A stretch of DNA of 35,934 nucleotides from an uncultured Collinsella sp. (GTDB lineage: Bacteria > Actinomycetota > Coriobacteriia > Coriobacteriales > Coriobacteriaceae), in NCBI GenBank assembly GCA_902494765.1, contig CABUUK010000018.1, forward strand, positions 1-35,934, in the 5' to 3' direction. A program made the position numbers and the translations under genes. Every line of letters starts with the position of its first letter. Position 1 is the stretch's first letter. Below the pieces are notes generated by a model. It saw only the letters and a list, made by a program, of their open reading frames with translations, did not search any database and had not been told where the DNA came from. Of the stretch, positions 7,410 to 15,433 are shown one piece after another.

Positions 7410-8453
7410 TTACTCGAAGTATTGGAACTTGTTGGTTGAGAAGGCGAATGTTACGACGAAGCCTTTGCCGGAGTCGGATGCCGCGGTGACGTCGATGCCC
7501 ATCTTGGAGCACAGACGCGCCACCAGGTAGAGGCCAATGCCCGTTGCGCGCTTGGTGGTGCGGCCGTTATCGCCGGTAAAGCCCTTCTCGAACACGCGCG
7601 GCAGGTCGGCCGCGCTCACGCCGCAGCCGTTGTCCGCGACGGTGAGCTCGATGCGTTCGCTCGCCAGGCCCTCGTCCAGCAACGCGCCCGAAAACACGAT
7701 CTTTGCGCCGTCCTCGCGCGCATATTTAATGCTGTTCTGAATGAGCTGGCCCAGAATAAACTCGAGCCACTTCTCGTCGGTAAAGACCTCAAAGTCGAGG
7801 TTCTCGCACACCGGGGCCACGTGCGCCGCGATGAGCTCGCGCGCGTTGGCCTTAATCGCGCCCGTCACCAAGGTCTTGAGATCCCAGCGGCGAATCAGGT
7901 AGTCGCGCTCCACGACTTCCGAACGCGCGTAGTACAGCGCCTGGTCGATATAGCGCTCCACGCGAGCCAACTCACGGCCCAGGTCATCCACACGAGACAG
8001 GTCGTCTTCGCTGCCATCCAGGTTTTCCAAAATTAGATGAGCCGCCGCCAGGGGCAGTTTGGCCTCGTGGACCCAGCTCTCGATATAGTCGCGATAGTCA
8101 TCGGTCTGACGCCGGCCTTCGGCAACCTCGTCGCAAGCGGCTTTGCCCACCCGGCGCAAGACCTCGTACTCGAGCTCGCCCTCGGCATAGGTCGGGCATT
8201 GCACCATCTCCTGCACCCATGCGGGGCTCTCGAGCTCCTCGGCCGCGCGCTCCAGCTGACGCAGAAAACGGCGGCGACGCGCGTACTCGACCACGATGCC
8301 GAGCATACCAAAGATAAAGGACACGCCGACCGCCACGACCACGATAGAGACGGGTGCACCGGCAACCGTCAGCACAAAGCAGCTCAGCAGCACACCGCAC
8401 GTCCACACGGCGACGGGAAGCAGCGCATCTTTAAAGAACTTGCCAAACGACAT
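7410..8453 (-). CDS. BceS-like intramembrane-sensing histidine kinase
   Basis: 347 residues. Two hydrophobic segments near residues 10-32 and 34-55 with almost no extracellular loop, as in the BceS/LiaS-type kinases that sense cell-envelope stress through a membrane partner. The cytoplasmic half has the H-box SWVHEAKLPL, N-box QLIQNSIKYA, G1 DNGCGV, the F-box FEKGFTGDNGR typical of the Bce group, and G2 TGIGLYL. It starts 9 bp after the stop of the response-regulator gene. BceS usually pairs with a BceAB-type ABC exporter, but no transporter genes are adjacent here, so the sensing partner lies elsewhere or is absent. Confidence 0.92.
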   Translation of the reverse strand: MSFGKFFKDALLPVAVWTCGVLLSCFVLTVAGAPVSIVVVAVGVSFIFGMLGIVVEYARRRRFLRQLERAAEELESPAWVQEMVQCPTYAEGELEYEVLRRVGKAACDEVAEGRRQTDDYRDYIESWVHEAKLPLAAAHLILENLDGSEDDLSRVDDLGRELARVERYIDQALYYARSEVVERDYLIRRWDLKTLVTGAIKANARELIAAHVAPVCENLDFEVFTDEKWLEFILGQLIQNSIKYAREDGAKIVFSGALLDEGLASERIELTVADNGCGVSAADLPRVFEKGFTGDNGRTTKRATGIGLYLVARLCSKMGIDVTAASDSGKGFVVTFAFSTNKFQYFE

Positions 8454-8462
8454 AGCCGGCCC

Positions 8463-9134
8463 CTAGACCGAATAGCCTTGGCCGCGATGCGTGGTCAAAT
8501 ACCCCTTGATGCCGATTTTTTCGAGCGTGGTGCGCAGGCGGTTGATGTTGACGGTGAGCGTATTGTCGTCCACGAAGGCGTCGGAGTCCCACAGGTCCTG
8601 CATGATGGCCGAGCGCGAAACGATCTTGCCCGCGCGGCTCAGAAGCAGCGAGAGGATACGCAGCTCGTTTTTGGTGAGCTCGGTGCTGGTGCCCGTTTGC
8701 GTGTTGGTGACCATTGAGCGGGCGAGGTCGAGCTCCAGCCCCTTGTGGACAAGTGTGCTGCGCTCGCCTGACGCCGCGGTGCGACGCAGCAGTGCGTTGA
8801 TGCGCGCCACAAGCACACGGGCGCTGTAAGGCTTGGGAACAAAGTCGTCCGCGCCGAGCGTCATGGCCATAACCTCGTCGATCTCGGTCGTGCGCGACGT
8901 GAGAACGATGATGGGAACCTCGGATTCGCGACGGACCTCATGGCAGATGTGCTGGCCGTCTTTGACAGGGAGCGTGAGGTCAAGCAGTACCAGGTCGGGC
9001 GCGGTGGCGAGAATATCGCGCGAGACATGCTCAAACGATTCGCAGGCCTCGACTTCAAACCCGGCGCGGGCAAGGATGTCGACAAGCTCACGACGAATGG
9101 GCTCGTCGTCCTCAACGATATAGATCAGCGCCAT
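8463..9134 (-). CDS. OmpR/BceR-like response regulator
   Basis: 223 residues, with AGAGGGGAG before the ATG. The N-terminal receiver domain has the acidic pair (EDDEP), the phospho-acceptor Asp in LVLLDLTLP, the conserved Thr/Ser (VLTSRT) and Lys (FVPKPYS). The C-terminal OmpR-type winged helix (ELTKNELRILSLLLSRAGKIVSR... VNINRLRTTLEKIG) binds DNA. First gene of a two-gene operon with the kinase at 7410-8453. Its likely role is control of an envelope-stress or peptide-antibiotic response, inferred from the kinase type. Confidence 0.93.
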   Translation of the reverse strand: MALIYIVEDDEPIRRELVDILARAGFEVEACESFEHVSRDILATAPDLVLLDLTLPVKDGQHICHEVRRESEVPIIVLTSRTTEIDEVMAMTLGADDFVPKPYSARVLVARINALLRRTAASGERSTLVHKGLELDLARSMVTNTQTGTSTELTKNELRILSLLLSRAGKIVSRSAIMQDLWDSDAFVDDNTLTVNINRLRTTLEKIGIKGYLTTHRGQGYSV

Positions 9135-9277
9135 TGATTCCGCTCCCCTCTTGGTTGTCTTGTCCCATTATGACCGCAAAGCTGCAGGTACACGCCTCGC
9201 GCGGTGCCAGGTGACAGAACTGTTCGCGAGCGGGGGCGTTTTGTCCGCCTCGCACTCGCAGCGGTGGCGGGGACCAA

Positions 9278-9312
9278 AATGATTCTTTAATCCCCGTCCC
9301 AGAAAAATCATT
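9278..9312. repeat. REP-like GGGAC element, copy D1
   Basis: AATGATT (9278-9284) and AATCATT (9306-9312) enclose a 21-bp centre that reads CTGGGACGGGG on the minus strand. It overlaps the first base of the TAA stop of the gene at 9312-10043. The copy at 15005-15039 has the same spacing, a GGGACGG centre and arms that differ by a compensated base pair. Confidence 0.6.
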
Positions 9313-10043
9313 TAGCGGCGGGCGCGGAGCTTTTCGTAGCCTTCGGCGAAGAAGGCGACCGTGGCGGCGTCGGCCTCGGCGGCGTCCGTCTCGGTTGCGG
9401 GGACCACGCCGTGCTCGTCACTCACCAGGAACAGCGCGCCCTTGAGCTGCGCGGGAATGTCCACACGCGTGACCGGGATGCCCTTGGTCTGGGCCAGCTG
9501 CTCAATGAGCGTCGCCGTGCCGCACAGACACTCGTCCGCTGGCGCCACAAAGGCCAGCTCGCCGTTATCGACGGCGGCGAGCAGCTCGGGCGCCACGCCG
9601 GTTTCGTCGGCCTCGGAGCGGGCCTCGGCGGAGCGGGCACGTAGCGCCTTGGCCGACGTATCGGCCAGCGGCTCGTACTCGCCCACCGTCATGGCGGCGT
9701 TGCCGTTGATGTCGATCACCAGCATGAGCACGCCGTCGTGTGCGGTGTAATCACCCTCGGCAAGCGACCACTCAACGTGTTGTTTGGCCCAGCTGAGCAT
9801 GTTGTGGGTAAGCGGCTCGCCCTGCACCAGGCGCTCGGACAGCGCGCGAATGTGGCGGTTGAGCATGGGCACCTTTTTGTTGGACATGCGCCAACGGCAG
9901 ACAAGCGCGGGCTTGTCGAGCGTAAACTTCTCGACCGCCTCCTGATTGGCGCAAAAGTCCTCGTACGCACGCTGATCCTCGGCATTGCCAAACAGCTCGG
10001 CATCATCAATCTGGGGCATGGTCATACCTTTCGTGTTAGTCAT
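9312..10043 (-). CDS. Unrecognised protein, 243 residues
   Basis: I do not recognise a family with confidence. The product is soluble, acidic and Ala-rich, with no signal peptide or membrane segment. Notable stretches: ALVCRWRMSNKKVPMLNRHIRALSERL near the N-terminus, GVLMLVIDINGNAAMTVGEY in the middle and ADECLCGTATLIEQLAQTKGIPVTRVDIPAQLKGALFLVSDEHG near the end, suggesting an alpha/beta fold. Two starts are plausible: 10043 (AGAGGA 4 bp upstream) and 10019 (GAAAGG 7 bp upstream, giving MPQIDDAELF). It is a single transcription unit between terminators. Coding is supported by length and codon pattern; the function is unknown. Confidence 0.8.
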   Translation of the reverse strand: MTNTKGMTMPQIDDAELFGNAEDQRAYEDFCANQEAVEKFTLDKPALVCRWRMSNKKVPMLNRHIRALSERLVQGEPLTHNMLSWAKQHVEWSLAEGDYTAHDGVLMLVIDINGNAAMTVGEYEPLADTSAKALRARSAEARSEADETGVAPELLAAVDNGELAFVAPADECLCGTATLIEQLAQTKGIPVTRVDIPAQLKGALFLVSDEHGVVPATETDAAEADAATVAFFAEGYEKLRARR

Positions 10044-10060
10044 TCCGTCCTCTTATACCA

Positions 10061-10095
10061 AAAAGACGGCCCTCCAAACGGAGCAGCCGTCTTTT
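10061..10095. terminator. Terminator downstream of purH
   Basis: AAAAGACGGC (10061-10070) and GCCGTCTTTT (10086-10095) form a perfect stem, with a smaller CTCC/GGAG pairing in the loop. On the minus strand it ends CGTCTTTTTGG, so it can terminate purH transcripts; the A/T-flanked stem also works on the other strand. Confidence 0.8.
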
Positions 10096-10136
10096 GCAGA
10101 GATTATTTTGACGATACGGTCAGGCGACCGATCGGC

Positions 10137-10164
10137 TTAATGGGATAGAACAACATCCCATTAA
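10137..10164. repeat. 10-bp inverted repeat TTAATGGGAT
   Basis: TTAATGGGAT (10137-10146) and ATCCCATTAA (10155-10164) are exact complements around an 8-base loop. It lies between the palindromic repeat after purH and the main terminator, without a T-tract. It could be a transcript hairpin or a protein-binding site. Confidence 0.55.
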
Positions 10165-10165
10165 G

Positions 10166-10265
10166 GGTTTTCCAAGTGCCCGAGATTGCCCCGAAAGAGG
10201 AGCGCCGCGTACTAAATGTACGCAAGCGACGGTTTGAGGGGCAAGGTCGGGTGCTTGGGAAAGCC
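10166..10265. repeat. Palindromic repeat family B, copy 1
   Basis: Arms GGTTTTCCAAGTGCCCGA (10166-10183) and TCGGGTGCTTGGGAAAGCC (10247-10265) enclose inner stems TGCCCC/GGGGCA and, at the centre, GCGTAC-TAAAT-GTACGC (10207-10223). It abuts the purH stop codon with one base between. The second copy at 35552-35651 has the same arms with paired substitutions. Confidence 0.9.
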
Positions 10266-10266
10266 T

Positions 10267-11874
10267 CTAGTGCCTAAAATGCCTGGCCCCTGTGAAGACC
10301 ATCGCAATACCATGCTCGTTGCAGGCCTGGACGCTCTCGTCGTCGCGCTTGGAGCCGCCGGGCTGGATGATGCAGGTCACGCCGTGCGCGGCGAGCACGT
10401 CGACGTTGTCGCGGAACGGGAAGAACGCGTCGCTTGCACAGGCAAAGCCGCCCTTCTCCACGCCCTCGCGCTCGCAGAAGTCCTCGGCGCGCTCGCAGGC
10501 AAGCAGCGCAGAGTCAACGCGGTTGGGCTGACCCGGGCCCATGCCAATGCCGGCCTTACCCTTGGAAACCAGGATGGCGTTGGACTTGACGCCCTTGCAG
10601 ACCTTCCAGGCAAACTCGAGCTCGGCCATCTCGGCGTCGGTGGGCTTGCGGTCGGTGGGGAACGTAAAGGTCGCAGGATCCTCGGTCACGTGGTCGACCT
10701 CCTGCACCAGCATGCCGCCGTCGACGGAGCGCAGCTCCACCTGGGCGCCGTGGTCCACGCCGCCGGTGGCCAGCACGCGCAGGTTGGGTCGCTTGGCCAT
10801 GCGCTCGAGCGCCTCGGCAGTGTAGCTCGGAGCGATGATAACCTCGACGAACTGCTTGTTCTGATCGGCAAAGTGCTCAACCAGCTCATAGGGAACCTCG
10901 CGGTTGCAGGCGATGATGCCGCCGAAGGCGCTCTTGGGATCGCAGGCGAAGGCGCGGTCGTAGGCGGCCGTGATGTCCTCGGCCACGGCGGAGCCGCAGG
11001 GGTTCTGATGCTTGAGGATCACGCAGGCCGGCTCGTCGAACTCGCGGACTAGGTTCCAAGCGGCGTCGGCATCCAGATAGTTGTTGTAGCTGAGCGGCTT
11101 GCCCTGGATCTGCTCGGAGCCCACGAGCGGGAACTGCGAGCTCGCGGTATTCTCGCAGCCCTCGGCAAAGCGATAGACCGTGGCCTTCTGCTGAGGATTC
11201 TCGCCATAGCGCAGGTCGTCGACCTTCTCCAGCGAGATCTCGAGCTTGGCAGAGGTGTCCGCCACGTCGCTTGCGTGGGCGGCGAGCCAACGGGAGATAG
11301 CCGTGTCGTAGGCGGCGGTGGTCTGGTAGACCTTCACCTGCAGGCGACGACGGGTGGAAAGCGTGGTGCAGCCACCGGTCTCGCGCATCTCGGCCAGGAC
11401 GGCATCATAGTCGGCCGGGTCGGAGATGACGGTAACGCTCGCGGCGTTCTTGGCGGCAGAGCGCAGCATGGAAGGACCGCCGATGTCGATGTGCTCGATG
11501 GCATCCGCGAAGGTGACCTCGGGGTTGGCGACGGTCTTCTCGAACTCGTACAGGTTGACGACGACCAGGTCGATCAGCTTAATGCCGTGCTGTGCCGCCT
11601 CCTGCATGTGCTGCTCGGAATCGCGGCGGGCCAGCAGCGCGCCGTGAACCTTGGGGTGCAGGGTCTTAACGCGGCCGTCCATCATCTCGGGATAGCCCGT
11701 GAACTCCTCGATGGGGGTTACGGGGACGCCCGCGTCCTCGATGGCACGAGCCGTGCCGCCCGTAGAGATGATCTCGACGCCAAAGTCATCGACCAGCGTC
11801 CGTGCGAAATCGACGACGCCCGTCTTATCGGTAACCGAAATCAACGCGCGTGCGATCTTCACATCAGATCCCAT
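10267..11874 (-). CDS. purH: Bifunctional AICAR transformylase / IMP cyclohydrolase PurH
   Basis: 535 residues from ATG with AGGAGG upstream. Catalyses the last two steps of purine synthesis: formylation of AICAR by 10-formyl-THF and ring closure to IMP. The N-terminal MGS-like cyclohydrolase domain has ALISVTDKTGVVDFA, STGGTA and GRVKTLHPKVHGALLARR. The C-terminal transformylase domain has LRYGENPQQKA, LSYNNYLDADAAW, CVILKHQNPCGSA (with the catalytic Lys-His) and DPKSAFGGIIACNR. Full length for the family. It is monocistronic in this view: no other pur gene is adjacent and no purine riboswitch was recognised upstream. Confidence 0.98.
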   Translation of the reverse strand: MGSDVKIARALISVTDKTGVVDFARTLVDDFGVEIISTGGTARAIEDAGVPVTPIEEFTGYPEMMDGRVKTLHPKVHGALLARRDSEQHMQEAAQHGIKLIDLVVVNLYEFEKTVANPEVTFADAIEHIDIGGPSMLRSAAKNAASVTVISDPADYDAVLAEMRETGGCTTLSTRRRLQVKVYQTTAAYDTAISRWLAAHASDVADTSAKLEISLEKVDDLRYGENPQQKATVYRFAEGCENTASSQFPLVGSEQIQGKPLSYNNYLDADAAWNLVREFDEPACVILKHQNPCGSAVAEDITAAYDRAFACDPKSAFGGIIACNREVPYELVEHFADQNKQFVEVIIAPSYTAEALERMAKRPNLRVLATGGVDHGAQVELRSVDGGMLVQEVDHVTEDPATFTFPTDRKPTDAEMAELEFAWKVCKGVKSNAILVSKGKAGIGMGPGQPNRVDSALLACERAEDFCEREGVEKGGFACASDAFFPFRDNVDVLAAHGVTCIIQPGGSKRDDESVQACNEHGIAMVFTGARHFRH

Positions 11875-12151
11875 GCAGTCCTCCTGTCTGGTACGCCGCC
11901 GTGCTCTGTGAGTCGGTGATACGTCGATCTGCAGCGCTCGCGCAGCGGCATTGAAAATACTGATTCAATGTAGCGCATCGAGCGCGACGTTGCACCCCGC
12001 AACGTACGGCTGTGCAGAAAAAGTTTGCGAGCGGGGGTTGCAGGAGCGCCACTGGGCACGGTGAGTTGATGGAACACAGGGGCACCATAATTAGATGCCA
12101 ATGGCGTGGTAGAACTGTGCTCGATATGCATCCGCAATAGAAAGAGGCACC

Positions 12152-12793
12152 ATGGTCTCGCGGGTTCTCTACCGACCGTTTGATACCGAAGACTTCGACG
12201 CCATCGCGCTGATTCTGCAGCAGCTTTGGCATAACAATTCGGATAACGATGAGTACAACCGCCTTGAGGCCGCCTGCGACCTCGCCTACTGCCTTTCGTC
12301 GTCGACGTTTTCACAGGTTGCCGTAATCGACGGTCAGGCGCGTGGCATTTCGCTCGCGCGTGCGGGACAGAGCTCCGGCGCCACTATCAACGAGCATTGG
12401 ATGGATACCGAACGCGCGCTGCTATCGCAGATGCGTGAGCTGGAGCCTGATGCCTGCGCCGAGTATCTCTCGTTTGTGCGCGCAACCATCCGAACCAACA
12501 ACCGCCTGCTCGAGAGCAGCCCGTTGCCGCACGACAACGAGGTCACGCTGCTTGCCGTGGATCGCGATGTCCATGGCCTGGGCGTTGGCACGGTTCTGCT
12601 CGATGCCGCGGTCTCGCACCTATCCTCGCTTGGAGCGACGAGGGCGCACCTGTACACCGACTCCAACTGCTCGTGGAAGTTCTACGAGTTGCACGGCTTT
12701 AAGCGCACGGCCACGCACCGCGCCAACCGCGAAGAGCGCCGTCACGACATGCCGCGCGAAAGCTTCCTCTACGAACTCGACCTAACAGCCTAA
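12152..12793 (+). CDS. GNAT-family N-acetyltransferase
   Basis: 213 residues, with AAAGAGG 6 bp before the ATG. The acetyl-CoA binding motif A is visible as LLAVDRDVHGLGVGTVLLDAAVSHL, a slightly unusual R/Q-x-x-G-x-G site with H in front of GLGVG. It is followed by motif B, HLYTDSNCSWKFYELHGFKR. The N-terminal half (FDAIALILQQLWHNN) matches the start of single-domain GNAT enzymes. The substrate is unknown. It stands alone, divergent from purH, and is followed after 15 bp by a small REP-like inverted repeat. Confidence 0.9.
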   Translation: MVSRVLYRPFDTEDFDAIALILQQLWHNNSDNDEYNRLEAACDLAYCLSSSTFSQVAVIDGQARGISLARAGQSSGATINEHWMDTERALLSQMRELEPDACAEYLSFVRATIRTNNRLLESSPLPHDNEVTLLAVDRDVHGLGVGTVLLDAAVSHLSSLGATRAHLYTDSNCSWKFYELHGFKRTATHRANREERRHDMPRESFLYELDLTA

Positions 12794-12808
12794 ACTTGGC
12801 AGCCATAC

Positions 12809-12839
12809 CTGGTCATTTAGGAACGTTCCCAGTGACCAG
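12809..12839. repeat. REP-like GGGGAC element, copy C1
   Basis: CTGGTCA (12809-12815) and TGACCAG (12833-12839) enclose a 17-base loop TTTAGGAACGTTCCCAG. The element at 34795-34825 has the same loop with three changes and arms that differ by a compensated pair. A second TTGGGGAC follows directly at 12843-12850, probably a degenerate neighbouring copy. Confidence 0.7.
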
Positions 12840-12870
12840 TCGTTGGGGACAGCCTTCGTAGGTAGCGCAT

Positions 12871-12920
12871 AAAAACGGGATGGATCCGTCGGCAGTCGCC
12901 GGAGAAGATCCATCCCAAAA
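12871..12920 (-). terminator. Terminator of the DUF2207 gene
   Basis: GGGATGGATC (12877-12886) and GATCCATCCC (12907-12916) form a perfect 10-bp stem. On the minus strand it is followed by GTTTTT. It lies just beyond the stop at 12932. Confidence 0.8.
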
Positions 12921-12931
12921 ATCAGAGCGCG

Positions 12932-14878
12932 CTAGAACGTTCCGCCGCCGCCTCCGCCGACGCCGCCGCCTCCGCCGCCCGAGAAGCCGCCGCCGCTACC
13001 GCCGCTCGAGCTATCGGAACTCGAAGCCAGCTCGCGGATGGTCTCGTGATACACATCGTTAAACGAATCGAGCGGAGACTCGTTGCCGTAGTGATGGTAA
13101 TACCACCAGTAGCAGGGGTAGTTGTCGTAGAAATCGTCGCTGTTGCGCAGGTCCGCAGGCACGGCCTCGGCCAGCTGTCGCAGCACTTCTTTCGAAACGC
13201 CCAGGGCAACGCCCATCACCAGCAGCTTGTTCCACAAGATCAGATCGCTGGGGATGGCCTCCTTCAGGCGCGTGAAGTCCTCGAGCCAATGCTTGAGCGC
13301 CTTACAGCGAGCCGCCACCTCGGCGCCCTCCGGCGTGTAACGGCGGAAGGTGCAGCTCAGGACAAAGCCCACGATCGTGACGGGGATCGAGATCGTAGCG
13401 GCACCGACGTTGGCGTCCGCAAAGTCGGTATAGAACAGAGAGCCCAGAATGCCAAAGACAATGATGATGCCGAGAACCAGGCCGGCCACCATCGCGATAG
13501 TGCCATCCGATGCAATAAGCTCGCGCGCCTCCAGCTTGCCCTTAACTGTGCTCTGATAGTCCTCGAGCTTGTCGCCAACAGATGTGGTGCGCTCGCTAGC
13601 GTACTCCTCCAGCTCGCTAAACGTGCGCGAACGGACTCCGTCCTTATCGGGCTTAACGCCGGCGAAGAAGACCTTGAGCACATCGCGATCGATGCCGTCC
13701 TTCTTGGCAGCCTTCCAGGCCTCGTCGGTCACTGTGATGCGATACGTCTGCTCCTCTTTTTCGCGACGGAGCAGACCCTTCTTCTTGGTCTCGGTCGCTT
13801 CTTCCAGCTTGATCACGCGGTCGTCGGTGAGCTTCATAAGCGTGGCGATATATGCCTGATCGGGCACGTCGTTCCAGCTCATAAGAGCTGCAAGCACCGC
13901 GGGATGGTCGGCGGAGGGCACATCGCGGAAGTACTCGTCCTGGAAGAGCGGCTTGGGCTTGGGCCTGCGCAGCTTGAGCATCACGATCACACCGGTATAG
14001 GCAACCGCCACGACAACACACACCACGGCAATCGCGCCGGCAACCGCACGCGCGTGCTCACGGCGAGCGTTGGCCTCGTCGGCCCATTCCTTCTCTTCGC
14101 TCAGAATCGTCGACATGCGCTTTTCACCCGAGACGGCAAGCTGCGGCACCCAGTCGCTGGGGAAGGCGATGCGTGCCTCGGCGAATTCGCCCTCATGCAC
14201 ACAGGGAATGGTATAGGTGACCATGGGCTCGTCCGCATCGAGCGACACGTCGCCCGTCAATGGGCCGTGGCCCCATGCACGGAAGTTATCGCCCTTGACG
14301 GCCGCCGTCCCGGCAGCGGCATTTGCGAAGTTCACTTCCATCTCGACATCATCGGAGTCCGCGGACCAGCCATCGCCCACAAACTTCCAGTAGAGCTCGG
14401 CGGTATCGGCCCAGTTCATAACCGCACCGGTCATGGTGTAGCTCACGTAATAGATTGCGCTGTCGCCGCTCTCGTGAGGGCTGAACACCTTAATCCTTAC
14501 GCCGTCACCGGTCTGCTCGACCGTGTAGACGCCAGAGTCACCCTTGTTCGCGCTATCGACTTTGTTAAACGCGGTGTCCTCTTCCTCGACGCTCAGCACG
14601 TCGACACCCGCCGTGCCGCCCTGCTGGTTGGTGCCCGCATTGATCTCCCAAAACACGCCGTTAATGTCATCATCGAAATCAAACTGGCGTCCCTCGACAA
14701 CGGTCAGCGAGCCGTCGGCCTCGACCGTGGCGCCGATATAGGTTTGGGTCATGGAGTAGCCGTCGGCGTGCGCGGCGACAGGCAGTAGCAACAACGCGAG
14801 CGCGACGAGCACGCAGACGGAAGCGAATCGCGCAAACAGGCAGCGCTGCCGACTGACTTTGGCAACGAGGGTGTTCAT
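12932..14878 (-). CDS. DUF2207-family membrane protein
   Basis: 648 residues from the ATG at 14878 (AAGGAT upstream); the frame is open back to 14941 but that start lacks support. A signal peptide (about 1-39, ending AAHA) leads to an extracellular beta-rich domain (about 40-275) with DGSLTVVEGRQFDFDDDINGVFWEI, the hallmark of DUF2207. Then one membrane helix (AIAVVCVVVAVAYTGVIVMLKL), a cytoplasmic region with DVPSADHPAVLAALMSW, two further helices (TIAMVAGLVLGIIIVFGILG and ATISIPVTIVGFVLSC), and a Gly-rich tail ending GGGGVGGGGGGTF, also typical of the family. The role is unknown; the domain order suggests a surface sensing or assembly protein. Transcribed alone. Confidence 0.93.
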   Translation of the reverse strand: MNTLVAKVSRQRCLFARFASVCVLVALALLLLPVAAHADGYSMTQTYIGATVEADGSLTVVEGRQFDFDDDINGVFWEINAGTNQQGGTAGVDVLSVEEEDTAFNKVDSANKGDSGVYTVEQTGDGVRIKVFSPHESGDSAIYYVSYTMTGAVMNWADTAELYWKFVGDGWSADSDDVEMEVNFANAAAGTAAVKGDNFRAWGHGPLTGDVSLDADEPMVTYTIPCVHEGEFAEARIAFPSDWVPQLAVSGEKRMSTILSEEKEWADEANARREHARAVAGAIAVVCVVVAVAYTGVIVMLKLRRPKPKPLFQDEYFRDVPSADHPAVLAALMSWNDVPDQAYIATLMKLTDDRVIKLEEATETKKKGLLRREKEEQTYRITVTDEAWKAAKKDGIDRDVLKVFFAGVKPDKDGVRSRTFSELEEYASERTTSVGDKLEDYQSTVKGKLEARELIASDGTIAMVAGLVLGIIIVFGILGSLFYTDFADANVGAATISIPVTIVGFVLSCTFRRYTPEGAEVAARCKALKHWLEDFTRLKEAIPSDLILWNKLLVMGVALGVSKEVLRQLAEAVPADLRNSDDFYDNYPCYWWYYHHYGNESPLDSFNDVYHETIRELASSSDSSSGGSGGGFSGGGGGGVGGGGGGTF

Positions 14879-15004
14879 AGGCACATCCTTTATCTGTGGT
14901 ACCAACAGCGTTATTGTCCCACGTTTGCGAGCGTACGACACGACCGTCTAGGCAAGCGGAACGTCAAATGGGACAAAAGTCCCACCCTCGACCGGCACCT
15001 AGAA

Positions 15005-15039
15005 AATGATCTGTTGGGGACGGAGGAAAACGGATCATT
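15005..15039. repeat. REP-like GGGGAC element, copy D2
   Basis: AATGATC (15005-15011) and GATCATT (15033-15039) enclose a 21-bp centre with TTGGGGACGGAGG. It matches the element at 9278-9312 in arm length, centre length and GGGACGG motif; the innermost pair is C-G here and T-A there. Confidence 0.6.
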
Positions 15040-15261
15040 GGGTTGAACCGACGGACTGCAACAAATTTGTCGTTTGGGACGTTCTTTGGCCGAGTCCCGC
15101 GCCAACGATAGATACCACTTCACAGCTCCGTCACAGGTGTAGCGGCTTTGTGTGGGCGCGGCATGCGCTGATTGAGCCGTCAGTCGAGGGGCATAAAGCA
15201 ATTGAGCGAAAACGGTTGCCCCTTTCCCGTTCGCTCGAGGATCATGTCCCCCTTTTCCGCG

Positions 15262-15303
15262 GAAACCCCGGCAGTTGCGAAGAGCTGCCGGGGTTTCTGT
15301 CGT
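15262..15303 (+). terminator. Orphan rho-independent terminator
   Basis: GAAACCCCGGCAG (15262-15274) and CTGCCGGGGTTTC (15285-15297) form a perfect 13-bp stem followed by TGTCGTTT. No ORF precedes it on the plus strand within 400 bp, and gluQ starts 130 bp later. Confidence 0.75.
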
Positions 15304-15420
15304 TTGTGAGGCTAAGTCGGTGCGCAGCAATCGAGACCTTGAGCCGCAAACCAGCCGCGTGCAATGCGCAGCGCGGCCAACTTGCGGACCGCAGTGACGC
15401 CTCCCCATCGCGCCCCGCGC

Positions 15421-15426
15421 TATACT
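15421..15426 (+). promoter_or_regulatory. Possible -10 box for leaderless gluQ mRNA
   Basis: TATACT lies 7 bp before the gluQ ATG, and there is no purine-rich ribosome binding site in between. Transcription would start at or next to the A of the ATG. No convincing -35 element was found. Confidence 0.35.
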
Positions 15427-15433
15427 CGTCCGC

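Larger units (their letters stand above)
14879..15433. other. Gene-free stretch with REP element and terminator
   Basis: 555 bp between the divergent DUF2207 and gluQ genes without a credible ORF. It holds a REP-like element (15005-15039), a short GGGAC...GTCCC repeat at 14970-14982 and a strong rho-independent terminator (15262-15300) on the plus strand. The terminator has no visible gene before it, so an unannotated small RNA ending near 15300 is possible. Confidence 0.5.

Noticed and set aside
11875..12151. Purine riboswitch or PurR site upstream of purH
   Set aside because: I looked for a guanine/adenine aptamer or PurR-like box and saw no recognisable pattern.
13046..14788. 580-residue plus-strand reading frame opposite the DUF2207 gene
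   Set aside because: It is the codon-pattern shadow of a clear DUF2207 protein on the minus strand; its His/Gly/Val-rich sequence matches no fold and has no ribosome binding site.
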